Shown here: in pieces, positions 1 to 6,986 of the stretch
How positions within the stretch are numbered: position 1 is the stretch's first letter
How the letters are laid out: every line of letters starts with the position of its first letter
Source of the DNA: an uncultured Caryophanales bacterium
Lineage (GTDB): Bacteria > Bacillota_I > Bacilli_A > RF39 > UBA660
Assembly (NCBI GenBank): GCA_946402785.1
Contig: CAMIXP010000006.1
Span: 1 to 20,125 of the forward strand
Length of the DNA stretch: 20,125 nucleotides
Direction: 5' to 3'
Translations under genes and position numbers: made by a program
The notes under the pieces: model-generated
Databases searched by the model: none
What the model saw: only the letters and a program-made list of their open reading frames with translations
Told to the model about the DNA's origin: nothing

Positions 1-257
1 AAGAAACTCCCCTAACCGATTTAGTTTTAAAAAGATATGCCATCAATGATGGTACCGCCGTAAATTATAATAGTACAAACGGAATAACTGGAACCATCAT
101 TAAAAATACACCGGAAACAAAAATAAGAGTTTTCTTTGAGTGGGACGACAGTGCAACCAACACCATGAACAATCAACAAGATACAGAATATGCGCTAAAC
201 GATGACTATCGAACAACCAAAGTAAATGTAGAAATTCATTTCCAACAAAGAAATTAA
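1..257 (+). CDS. C-terminal end of a probable SipW-dependent/camelysin-like surface protein (5' end outside window)
   Basis: An open frame enters from the left edge (codons in phase with base 3) and stops at TAA 255-257, giving 84 visible residues. The end of the protein reads FFEWDDSATNT, then a stretch rich in N, D and Q, then VNVEIHFQQRN. This pattern (a short strand with W, an acidic/Asn loop, then a final hydrophobic-alternating strand) closely parallels the end of the minus-strand protein at 289-1023, which has HWGFEDNTAFYGLNN and ends LEINLLLTVEQNS. I therefore infer the same beta-sandwich family of TasA/camelysin-like, SipW-processed proteins. The N-terminal signal/anchor segment is outside the window, so the assignment rests on similarity of the C-terminus only. 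It converges on the minus-strand operon and shares its terminator. Confidence 0.6.
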   Translation, partial: ETPLTDLVLKRYAINDGTAVNYNSTNGITGTIIKNTPETKIRVFFEWDDSATNTMNNQQDTEYALNDDYRTTKVNVEIHFQQRN

Positions 258-290
258 AAATAGCTAACCGAAAAGTTAGCTATTTTTTTT
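256..290. terminator. Bidirectional intrinsic terminator between convergent genes
   Basis: A perfect inverted repeat ATAGCTAAC (260-268) / GTTAGCTAT (275-283) encloses a 6-base loop, CGAAAA. An A-run on the left (256-259) and a T-run on the right (283-290) can extend the stem, so each strand ends in a U-tract after the hairpin. It starts inside the stop codon of the plus-strand gene and ends two bases into the stop codon of the minus-strand gene (289-291), so it can end both transcripts. Confidence 0.85.
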
Positions 291-1023
291 ACGAATTTTG
301 TTCAACTGTTAGTAATAAGTTAATCTCTAAACATGGGAGGCTTTGTGTCTTTTGATAATCTCCACATGCCATACCAAAATAAGTATCGGCATCATCTTTT
401 TCCAAATAAAGACTAGAGCGGTTTTCTGCATAATTAGAAGCTGTTGCATTAAATGGACTATAAGTAGATCCTGACTTTGTATAATAAGTAAATCCTTCAT
501 CAAAATCATAAATATTATTTAATCCATAAAAAGCTGTATTATCCTCAAATCCCCAATGAACCGTAACACCAAAGTTTGCACTGGTATTACTTGGAAGAAT
601 ATTGCGATCTGCAGAAACAGTTATCGCAAATGGATAGAACTCTTGTAGATACTGATCAACATCCACAATATTAGACACATCCACTGTTCTACCTAAAATC
701 GTAAAGGATTTAACAGAATATGTTAATTTAGCTTCTACATCTCCTAAGTTATTAACAACATAATTTTTAGAGAAATCTGACATTCCCGGTTTCATATCAA
801 CAGCAACCGTAACATCATTAACAAGTTGTTCTCCCTCTTTTACTTGTACATCCCAAGCAGCAACTCTACCTTCATAGGTATATTCAGAATGAGTAGAAAA
901 TACAAACCACGCAAAAGCATTAACACTTAACGTAAAAAGTGCTAATAAGATTGCAACAAACTTCTTTCTCTTCAAACGATTTTGAAGAGCATCCAGTTTT
1001 TCCTTTCTAGCTTGTAGATCCAT
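289..1023 (-). CDS. Camelysin/TasA-like membrane-tethered or SipW-processed surface protein
   Basis: The protein has 244 residues. A basic start (residues 1-20, RKEKLDALQNRLKRKK) precedes a hydrophobic segment of about 20 residues (FVAILLALFTLSVNAFAWFV, about 22-41), the expected layout of a SipW-type signal/anchor. The exported part is predicted to be a beta-sandwich. It contains a VDMKPGMSDFSKNYVVNNLG stretch matching the PG..s..v.v.N.G signature of camelysin/TasA-like proteins, then alternating strands (AKLTYSV) and a late HWGF strand. The ATG at 1023 is preceded by AAAGGATGA four bases upstream. It is the last gene of the operon, 19 bases after the signal peptidase gene that probably processes it. 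Role inferred: a subunit of a surface fibre or pseudopilus-like structure. The family call is fairly firm, the function is not. Confidence 0.7.
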   Translation of the reverse strand: MDLQARKEKLDALQNRLKRKKFVAILLALFTLSVNAFAWFVFSTHSEYTYEGRVAAWDVQVKEGEQLVNDVTVAVDMKPGMSDFSKNYVVNNLGDVEAKLTYSVKSFTILGRTVDVSNIVDVDQYLQEFYPFAITVSADRNILPSNTSANFGVTVHWGFEDNTAFYGLNNIYDFDEGFTYYTKSGSTYSPFNATASNYAENRSSLYLEKDDADTYFGMACGDYQKTQSLPCLEINLLLTVEQNS

Positions 1024-1042
1024 ACAATCATCCTTTGCTTTT

Positions 1043-1624
1043 TTATTTTTCTTTTTCTATTTCCTGTATTTGATTCTTCTCTAATTGATAATCTGTAATC
1101 GTTTGAAGTATTTCTAATACAATAATAACGACTAATGGACAAAATATCAATGAAAAGAAGCCAAGTTGACTACGAACCAAATGGTTAATTTCACTAATAA
1201 TAGGTACTTTTCCCGTTACTTTACCTAGTATTTGATCATCTAGAATAACAGGATCTTCTACATTAGAATTGACACCTTTCGTCGTAAAAACGCGTCCTCC
1301 ATCAGACCCCTCTTCTATTTTAACAAGTCTGTGGACAATAATTTTTCCTTCTAATCCAGCACGCTGTCCTAAGTAAGCAATGTCATCCCCTACTTTTAAT
1401 TGATTACTATCATAATCTTTTACAGCAATAACATCATTAATATTATAAACACCTTTCATAGAACCTGTCGCAACAGTAAAGAAGCGATATCCCATAATAC
1501 TTTTATTACCTGTGATTCTTTGTACAATAACAAATCCTACATAACAAATCATCACAAGAATAATAAACGTTTTAACAAGTCCTACTATCAATCGAAAGAT
1601 TTTGTTGTCAAACAACTTTTTCAT
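1043..1624 (-). CDS. sipW: SipW-type (ER/archaeal-type) signal peptidase I
   Basis: The protein has 193 residues and the typical layout: an N-terminal membrane helix (about 11-35), a catalytic domain facing outward, and a C-terminal membrane helix (about 152-175). The serine box reads FFTVATGSMKGV, with the likely nucleophile Ser55 in GSM. The second box, GKIIVHRL, has His98 where bacterial-type enzymes have Lys, which places it with SipW/ER-type peptidases that use a Ser-His(-Asp) mechanism. The third box is TTKGVNSNVEDPV, with Asp124. The first acidic residue of the usual G-D-x-N motif is Val here. Its ATG overlaps the TGA of the upstream DUF2357-like gene (ATGA), indicating translational coupling, with GAGGG as ribosome site. 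Likely substrates are the camelysin-like proteins of this operon. The family is confident; activity is inferred from the retained Ser and His. Confidence 0.88.
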   Translation of the reverse strand: MKKLFDNKIFRLIVGLVKTFIILVMICYVGFVIVQRITGNKSIMGYRFFTVATGSMKGVYNINDVIAVKDYDSNQLKVGDDIAYLGQRAGLEGKIIVHRLVKIEEGSDGGRVFTTKGVNSNVEDPVILDDQILGKVTGKVPIISEINHLVRSQLGFFSLIFCPLVVIIVLEILQTITDYQLEKNQIQEIEKEK

Positions 1625-2760
1625 GCGGTACCCTCTTTCTTAAATCCATCTAATAATTCAGTGATGGAACGAATTTCTCGATCCAAACGACTGGATATAA
1701 CAGAATCAATTCTTTTCTTTCTTTCTGTATTCTTTTCTTTTGTAATAGAAATCTGTTTTTGAAACAATTCTCCTAAACGATCTTCCGTTAAATCAGAATC
1801 TGTTTCTAATAAGTTATCAATCAATCTTTGACTCATTTGTTGAATAATATTGGTTTCTGTCGTACTAGAACTACTACTAATAAAATTCTTATTCGCAATA
1901 AATGCCATTAAGAATGCTTGATCATATTCTTCTTTTAAAATACCCTTATCAAAGAACTCTCTATTTTCTTTCTTTCTCTTATCTTTACTTTCAAATGATT
2001 GAATATAGTTCCATAATTCCTCTGCTTTTCTAAAGTTAGGGTTCTTTAAAATAACGTTTGTTTTCTTAATCGGACTACGTACAGGAGAAACATGTAACTT
2101 CGCAAGAATTTGAATTAACTCTGTTCCAAAGAATCCATCAATTTGCGTCTTTGCTTTACGAATTCTTTCACTTAATGTTAATCCACCCTTGTCTCCTGTA
2201 TGTTCCATAACATCTCTTGTAACATCACTAACATCAATAGAAATCTTTAAGTTTTCTCCATATACTTTTGTATTAGCTTCATATTTTAAATTGTTCTTAT
2301 CAAAACAATAACTATTTCCACCAGATACTTCTAATCGTTGTTCAAAGAAAACTCTTAAGTTATTAACCAAAGTATAGATAAATCTATTTTCATATGTATC
2401 CATACTTTCCTCTTTATTAATATTCAAAATTTTAGAAGGTTTTACATCTCCATTATCCTCAATTTTTTGAATTAAATTCGTATGTTGAGATAAGTGGATA
2501 ACAGATTCAACCGTAACACGACGAGCAAGTTCAACTTTAACAATCTCTTCTTCATTAATAATGAAACGTCTTGGGTTACGAAGAATATTTTGAATATAAG
2601 GAATACAATCTTCAATAATATCTAACCATTCATAGTTAAACTCTTTCATATCGAAGTCTTTTTTAACAAACAAAGTAGAATTCAAATTATGAAGGAATAA
2701 GTCATCATCATCTAACTGTTCTTCTTCCTCTAATTCATCTTGTTCAAAATCCTCGTTCAT
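1621..2760 (-). CDS. DUF2357-like protein, putative partner of the McrB-like ATPase
   Basis: The protein has 379 residues from the ATG at 2760. Residues 1-20 are strongly acidic (EEEEQLDDDD). The stretch at about 120-141 (MDTYENRFIYTLVNNLRVFF) matches the conserved T.ENRFv..l...L pattern that I associate with DUF2357/COG1700-type proteins found beside McrB-like AAA+ ATPases. Those relatives often carry a C-terminal PD-(D/E)xK nuclease. Here the C-terminal third is helical and charged and shows no recognisable nuclease motif, and the protein is shorter than nuclease-bearing members. The gene follows the AAA+ gene by 15 bases and overlaps the next signal peptidase gene by four bases, so all three are probably made together. 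No signal peptide or membrane helix is visible, so it is cytoplasmic. Function not established: it could be an adaptor of the AAA+ machine. The family call is moderate because it rests on one motif plus context. Confidence 0.55.
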   Translation of the reverse strand: MNEDFEQDELEEEEQLDDDDLFLHNLNSTLFVKKDFDMKEFNYEWLDIIEDCIPYIQNILRNPRRFIINEEEIVKVELARRVTVESVIHLSQHTNLIQKIEDNGDVKPSKILNINKEESMDTYENRFIYTLVNNLRVFFEQRLEVSGGNSYCFDKNNLKYEANTKVYGENLKISIDVSDVTRDVMEHTGDKGGLTLSERIRKAKTQIDGFFGTELIQILAKLHVSPVRSPIKKTNVILKNPNFRKAEELWNYIQSFESKDKRKKENREFFDKGILKEEYDQAFLMAFIANKNFISSSSSTTETNIIQQMSQRLIDNLLETDSDLTEDRLGELFQKQISITKEKNTERKKRIDSVISSRLDREIRSITELLDGFKKEGTA

Positions 2761-2766
2761 GTTACT

Positions 2767-2774
2767 CACCTCCT
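2767..2774 (-). promoter_or_regulatory. Ribosome binding site that sets the DUF2357-like start
   Basis: AGGAGGTG on the minus strand lies 8 bases (counted from AGGAGG) before the ATG at 2760-2758. A GTG three codons upstream (2769) lies inside the site itself and so cannot be the start. Confidence 0.8.
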
Positions 2775-2775
2775 A

Positions 2776-4311
2776 CTAAATTAATTTCTTAAGTCTTAAT
2801 AAATACTCTTTACATTCAGTAAAGTTTTCCTTTCCAAATGAACGATCCAAATATTCAACGAATGGATCAATTTCATCACGGATATAAGCTAAGTTCAATT
2901 GTTCAAACTTACGCAAAATCTTACGAGCGATATAATAATCGACTCCATCTACTTCCGTACCACCTGCATCAATATAAGTAGCAACGAAGTCTCTTAACTG
3001 CTTAACAATACGGTTACCGAAAGCAATACGGAAATGTTTAATAACATAGTCGTCCATTTCGGAAATCTTTTGTTCCATCTCACTTGTTAATGGATATTTT
3101 TCTTTTGCCGCAGCAAACAATCCTTCCAAGTAAGAACTATTAATATTCATAGCATCAGTTTCAACTGGATCAAATGGCTCTCCTTTATCATTGATATCAA
3201 TTGGGAAAGCACGGTCGTATACCTTATCAGTAACAGCGAATGTAGAGTCATCGTTATTGATGGTACCGATATACCACATATTTCCAGGAATTTGTAATTT
3301 ACCATTCTTTAAATGAATTGGGTCATTTTCCCAAGCACTTGGTACTAACTCAACAATCCACTCATCACGAGAAGGCATTTCCAAAATAGATAACATTTCT
3401 GCGAAATAGTACTCAACACGAGCGATGTTCATTTCATCTAGTACCGTTACGTATACATCATCTGTATAACCCGCAACATATAGACCTTTTAATACATCAG
3501 TCTCATTGAACTTCTTCGTGAATTCGTTGAAGTAACCAAATAACTCAGTTCTATCTCTCCAAGATGGTTGAACAGAAGCGATAATCGCATCGTTCTTAAT
3601 AAACTTACCCCAAGCATAAGCAAGGGAAGTTTTACCAGTACCAGAAATACCTTGTAAGATAACAAGTTTCGTAGCACTAAGTCCTGAGATAAATAAACGA
3701 ATCATTTTCGTTGTATAGTAAAGTTTTAATTGAGAAGCACAGAAGTTTCTAAACATATCAACAAGTTCTTCCAATGTAAAGGTATTACCATAATTTTGAA
3801 TCTTGTAATCACGATACTCTAAGTCAATTGCATGAAGTTTACTGAATCGGTAACCATCCAAATTTCCATCCAGATTCTTTTCTTCTTCGCTTGCTTCTTC
3901 TCCTTCAACCGTAGGACTCTCTCCTGGTTTTAAACCAAGTTGAGAAACCTTCATGGCAAGGATCTTTTCTTTTTCTTCTACTAAGTTTTTAACTTCTTTA
4001 TTTAATTCTCCAATTTCTTGAAGCATAGATTCTTGTTCCACAAGAGTCTTTCTAAACTTAATATATTTTCGAATAAAGAATACAATTACCGCAATAATTA
4101 ATCCAAGAATGATTAACATGATAAGAATCGATATAATAACAAGTACCCATTCTCCTCCAGAAAAATCTTTCTTATAAAAATCAATTACATACATGTATTC
4201 ACGAATATTGAACATCTGAATGATTCCACCAAAGATACCACCAAAAATAGTACCAATACCTTTAAAGAAGACAGACATAAATTCAAATAAAAATCTAACA
4301 TAAGTATCCAT
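2776..4311 (-). CDS. Membrane-anchored McrB-like AAA+ ATPase
   Basis: The protein has 511 residues from the ATG at 4311. The N-terminus is hydrophobic (about 7-33, glycine-rich) and is followed by a clear membrane helix (about 55-81, WVLVIISILIMLIILG onwards). A charged coiled-coil/acidic linker (about 82-150) leads to a AAA+ domain (about 180-480). Walker A is GISGTGKTS (221-229). A conserved SWRDRTELFGY (250-260) follows, and Walker B is VTVLDEMNIARVEYYFAEML (Asp292, Glu293). The sensor-1 region is GTINNDD, with a DRA arginine-finger motif (Arg367). These signatures place it in the McrB/dynein-related AAA branch. Family members power hexameric remodelling machines and in McrBC drive a nuclease. 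Here the N-terminus carries membrane segments instead of a DNA-binding domain, and the neighbours are DUF2357-like, signal peptidase and surface-protein genes. The ATPase call is strong; the substrate is unknown. Confidence 0.88.
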   Translation of the reverse strand: MDTYVRFLFEFMSVFFKGIGTIFGGIFGGIIQMFNIREYMYVIDFYKKDFSGGEWVLVIISILIMLIILGLIIAVIVFFIRKYIKFRKTLVEQESMLQEIGELNKEVKNLVEEKEKILAMKVSQLGLKPGESPTVEGEEASEEEKNLDGNLDGYRFSKLHAIDLEYRDYKIQNYGNTFTLEELVDMFRNFCASQLKLYYTTKMIRLFISGLSATKLVILQGISGTGKTSLAYAWGKFIKNDAIIASVQPSWRDRTELFGYFNEFTKKFNETDVLKGLYVAGYTDDVYVTVLDEMNIARVEYYFAEMLSILEMPSRDEWIVELVPSAWENDPIHLKNGKLQIPGNMWYIGTINNDDSTFAVTDKVYDRAFPIDINDKGEPFDPVETDAMNINSSYLEGLFAAAKEKYPLTSEMEQKISEMDDYVIKHFRIAFGNRIVKQLRDFVATYIDAGGTEVDGVDYYIARKILRKFEQLNLAYIRDEIDPFVEYLDRSFGKENFTECKEYLLRLKKLI

Positions 4312-4312
4312 A

Positions 4313-5368
4313 CTATTCCTCCTCAAACCTTAATACTCTTAATACATCATTCTTGTATTTTGTAAAGAATTCACTATCATCTTCTTTACAATCAAGAACA
4401 ATTAAAAATTGAAACAAACCTTCGTTGTAAATACTATCCACTTTTTTATAAATGTCATTAATATGACGAAAATCTTGCGTACACGCAAAACGATAGTCTT
4501 CTGTAAAGGCATTCTTTTGATTTAAATACGTATTATAAGAAACTGCCAATACAACATTTTTACGAAACATCGGATTATCAATTAAAGCAAGTACTCGATC
4601 ATCAATCTTTCCTCTATTAATAAATACATCCGGTAACTCTATAATCAATGTTTGATTCTCTTGATGATGAATAAAATTCATCAATAACTCATGAGATATT
4701 TTTTGAACCAAACAAGTAAATTTTTCAAATTCAAATTTTTCATCTTGAAATACTTTTTCAACAAGCCCCTTTCGATAAACATCTAATGTTTGAATATGTT
4801 GTTTTAGCTGATACCATAAAACATCTTCTGTATCGGTGAAATGTTTCTCTTCCGTCTGGAAATAACGATCTCCAAACTGAATCATTTTTTGTTCATGATT
4901 ATAAGTATCTCTTACCAAACGAACAAGTTTATCAGTATGACCATCCAAATATTGAGTAAGTAAACTGCTCTCTTGAAGGAAAGCATTTAACTCATTTGGT
5001 AGTTCATCTTTAGAGGTAAATTCTAACGTATCAATGCGAACAACTTCATAAGCCAAATCTCTTAATTCTTTCATCATCTTAAGACTCGTTTGATAATCTT
5101 CTTTCGAAAGAGTATCTTCATAAGACTTGTAGTCGTATACCATCTCTTCCATAATACCGGTTAACTCAGCTTTTAAATTACGTCGATTAAATGTCTCGTC
5201 ATTTTCAAGAGTACTGAAAATTTGATAATAATAATTTTCGATATACGTTTGAAAATAAACATTTAATACGTCGCGTACAAACTGAGAATCTTGCTGATAG
5301 ATCGCAACCCCATATTCTACAAGGCGATTTACTTTATAGTTCATAAAAACGGAAATTAGGTTGTCCAT
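4313..5368 (-). CDS. Unrecognised cytoplasmic protein encoded just before the AAA+ ATPase
   Basis: The protein has 351 residues and I do not recognise the family. There is no signal peptide or membrane helix. The first 240 residues look mostly helical and charged (many E, K, Y, L), including YDYKSYEDTLSKEDYQ and a long LKQHIQTLDVYRKG helix. The last 110 residues alternate hydrophobic strands and helices (LIIELPDVFI, NVVLAVSYNTYL, LFQFLIVLDCKEDD), as in an alpha/beta domain. A resemblance to a degenerate EAL-like barrel is possible but too weak to call. The ATG at 5368 has AGGTGA five bases upstream. Its stop lies one base from the ATPase start and its last codons form that gene's ribosome site, so it is very likely a functional partner of the ATPase. 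It is preceded by a 54-base AT-rich gap. Confidence 0.8.
   Translation of the reverse strand: MDNLISVFMNYKVNRLVEYGVAIYQQDSQFVRDVLNVYFQTYIENYYYQIFSTLENDETFNRRNLKAELTGIMEEMVYDYKSYEDTLSKEDYQTSLKMMKELRDLAYEVVRIDTLEFTSKDELPNELNAFLQESSLLTQYLDGHTDKLVRLVRDTYNHEQKMIQFGDRYFQTEEKHFTDTEDVLWYQLKQHIQTLDVYRKGLVEKVFQDEKFEFEKFTCLVQKISHELLMNFIHHQENQTLIIELPDVFINRGKIDDRVLALIDNPMFRKNVVLAVSYNTYLNQKNAFTEDYRFACTQDFRHINDIYKKVDSIYNEGLFQFLIVLDCKEDDSEFFTKYKNDVLRVLRFEEE
4318..4323 (-). promoter_or_regulatory. Ribosome binding site that sets the AAA+ start
   Basis: AGGAGG on the minus strand lies 6 bases before the ATG at 4311-4309 and is embedded in the last codons of the upstream gene (Glu-Glu). An in-frame TTG at 4326 overlaps this site and is not a credible start. 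The upstream stop (TAG 4315-4313) and this ATG are one base apart, so the two genes are likely co-translated. Confidence 0.8.
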
Positions 5369-5422
5369 TCAAATCACCTATCCTATCTTATATATCATAT
5401 CATATTTGTTATCAGAAATCTA

Positions 5423-6355
5423 TTAATTTGCAAGCTGTACAGAAACTTGAATAATAGATGTATCATTCACAATTGGATATGTATAATTTTGTGTAATATC
5501 ATCTTTATAAAAATTAATAGCACTACTAGAACTAGCATTAACTTTGAAAGAGAATCCAGATACCCATTGGTTTCCATCAATGGTCTCTTCATAGTAATTA
5601 CTATTCAATCGATTAATGTAATATTTGTTAGACATATCAACGAATAAATCACGAGGATCATATCGAATACTAACAATTGCAGAATAACACTTTGCTTGGT
5701 CTGTAGCACTTAAATGTGTATAATCATCTACACTGACAAAGTCCCCTACTGCATAATCTCCAAATGCTTCACTTACTTCATAGAAAGAAACAGCATTTGT
5801 AAAATTAATCGTTAAAAACTTTTGGTTAGGAGCATCTACAATTTCATAAGAGAAATCACTTCTCTCAACTCCTATCGTATACGTTGCACTCATCTGTTTA
5901 TGATAAGGTGTAGAAGATTCAACAGATGTTGTTAAAGTAACAGAATCATTTTCACCAAAACTTTGAATTGGTGTAACGGTAATTTGATAAGAATCCGTAG
6001 AATCTTCCGGATGAATAACACCACCATTTTTACTTAACGTACAAACTACCGTGTTAGGGCAACTGACTTGTACAGTATAAACAATATCAGAAGTGGTATA
6101 AATCTCATCCGTTTTATAGTTATTTAAATCAATCGTTAACGTATAAGAGTTAACACCATCCCAGTTCATAATCGAATAATTTTTACCATTAATATTTAAA
6201 ATAGAACTATTAAAATAGAAATTCTTTGTTTCCAAAATATAATTTTGAATAATGTTATGAATATAACGTCCAAATACTGTCGCAATCAAAACAAACACGA
6301 TTAAAGAAGATAGGACGATAATACTCATTTTTTTATGTTTACGAATAAACTTCAT
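5423..6355 (-). CDS. Camelysin/TasA-like surface protein with N-terminal membrane segment
   Basis: The protein has 310 residues. A basic leader (MKFIRKHKK) is followed by a hydrophobic helix (about 11-28, SIIVLSSLIVFVLIATVF). The exported portion starts with NFYFNSSILNINGKNYSIMN and continues with WDG, then SYTLTIDLNNY and DIVYTVQV. I recognise this order (YF.S..L, a short loop, nWdG, a beta-strand ending in N-Y, then DI.Ytv.v) from SipW-dependent-type Ig-like surface proteins of Clostridia and RF39-type Bacilli. Two Cys (PNTVVCTL and the preceding VSCP) could form a disulfide. AGGAGGT overlaps the stop codon of the preceding gene and sits 6 bases before the ATG. It is the third of three consecutive genes of the same type and is probably exported and held at the membrane or cleaved by a SipW-type peptidase. 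The precise role is unknown. Confidence 0.7.
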   Translation of the reverse strand: MKFIRKHKKMSIIVLSSLIVFVLIATVFGRYIHNIIQNYILETKNFYFNSSILNINGKNYSIMNWDGVNSYTLTIDLNNYKTDEIYTTSDIVYTVQVSCPNTVVCTLSKNGGVIHPEDSTDSYQITVTPIQSFGENDSVTLTTSVESSTPYHKQMSATYTIGVERSDFSYEIVDAPNQKFLTINFTNAVSFYEVSEAFGDYAVGDFVSVDDYTHLSATDQAKCYSAIVSIRYDPRDLFVDMSNKYYINRLNSNYYEETIDGNQWVSGFSFKVNASSSSAINFYKDDITQNYTYPIVNDTSIIQVSVQLAN

Positions 6356-6365
6356 AAGCTACCTC

Positions 6366-6977
6366 CTATACCATTTGTTTTGACTCAAGAGATACTTCAA
6401 TATTCTCAATGGAATTAACATAAGTCATATCAGCTCCATAGATAGCAGGAAAATGAATTACCATGGTATAGTAATCCGTTACTTGCTGTGTATAAAGCAT
6501 TTGATAATCCGCATTAATATCATAAACATGATACCAAGCACCATCTTCATCTTGAACATCTTGAGATCCACCTAATAAATTAACTGCTCCTGCATCACTT
6601 GGTAATTGATTACGGAACATTTGAATCGTAATAGGTAAATTCGTAGTTGTACGAACTTTAACATGATATGTTAAGTCCACATCACTGACATTGTTTTCAT
6701 TAAAATTCGCAACGCTAAAACGATAAACATAAGGATCATTACTTGGAATAATTCCATCTGGATCCAAGTTAAAACGAATTTCATCAGAATCAAAAATATA
6801 AAGAGCTTTATCAATATTCGCAACTAATTGAGAACGCATCTCATAACGAGCATAGGCCATTCTAAGAAGGTAGAAAGCAACAAACAAAACAAAAATGATG
6901 AAAAACGCAAAAAGGAGAAACCTTCCTTTCTCATTTACATACGAAATATTCTGAATTTTATTCTTTAAATAATTCAT
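6366..6977 (-). CDS. Small camelysin/TasA-like membrane-tethered surface protein
   Basis: The protein has 203 residues. An N-terminal cytoplasmic stretch of about 18 residues precedes a strong membrane helix (about 20-39, FLLFAFFIIFVLFVAFYLLR). The exported part begins MAYARYEMRSQLVANIDKA and continues IFDSDEIRFNLDP, PYVYRFSVANFNENNVSDVD and LTYHVKVRTTTNLPITIQMF. The combination of a pre-strand YAR/Y, a short acidic strand, a V.NfNe..vSdvdl.Y.v core and an LPI strand fits the SipW-dependent-type family. The ATG at 6977 has only a weak ribosome site (GGTAG), and the gene starts 9 bases after the upstream stop, so coupling is likely. It lies between two related genes, suggesting minor subunits of one structure. 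Confidence 0.68.
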   Translation of the reverse strand: MNYLKNKIQNISYVNEKGRFLLFAFFIIFVLFVAFYLLRMAYARYEMRSQLVANIDKALYIFDSDEIRFNLDPDGIIPSNDPYVYRFSVANFNENNVSDVDLTYHVKVRTTTNLPITIQMFRNQLPSDAGAVNLLGGSQDVQDEDGAWYHVYDINADYQMLYTQQVTDYYTMVIHFPAIYGADMTYVNSIENIEVSLESKQMV

Positions 6978-6986
6978 GGTCTACCA

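Noticed and set aside
1621..4311. Calling the AAA+/DUF2357-like pair a standard McrBC restriction system
   Set aside because: No DNA-binding N-terminus on the ATPase, no visible PD-(D/E)xK nuclease in the partner, and the surroundings are secretion genes. Kept only as a family relationship.
4313..5368. EAL-like (cyclic-di-GMP phosphodiesterase) domain in the orphan protein
   Set aside because: Only a loose strand/helix resemblance (LIIELPDVFI and following). The EAL signature and metal-binding residues are not visible.
5369..5422. Promoter in the AT-rich gap (TATGAT repeats) before the 351-residue protein
   Set aside because: Several -10-like words exist but none has a credible -35 or TG extension, and the gap is short enough for read-through from the upstream genes.
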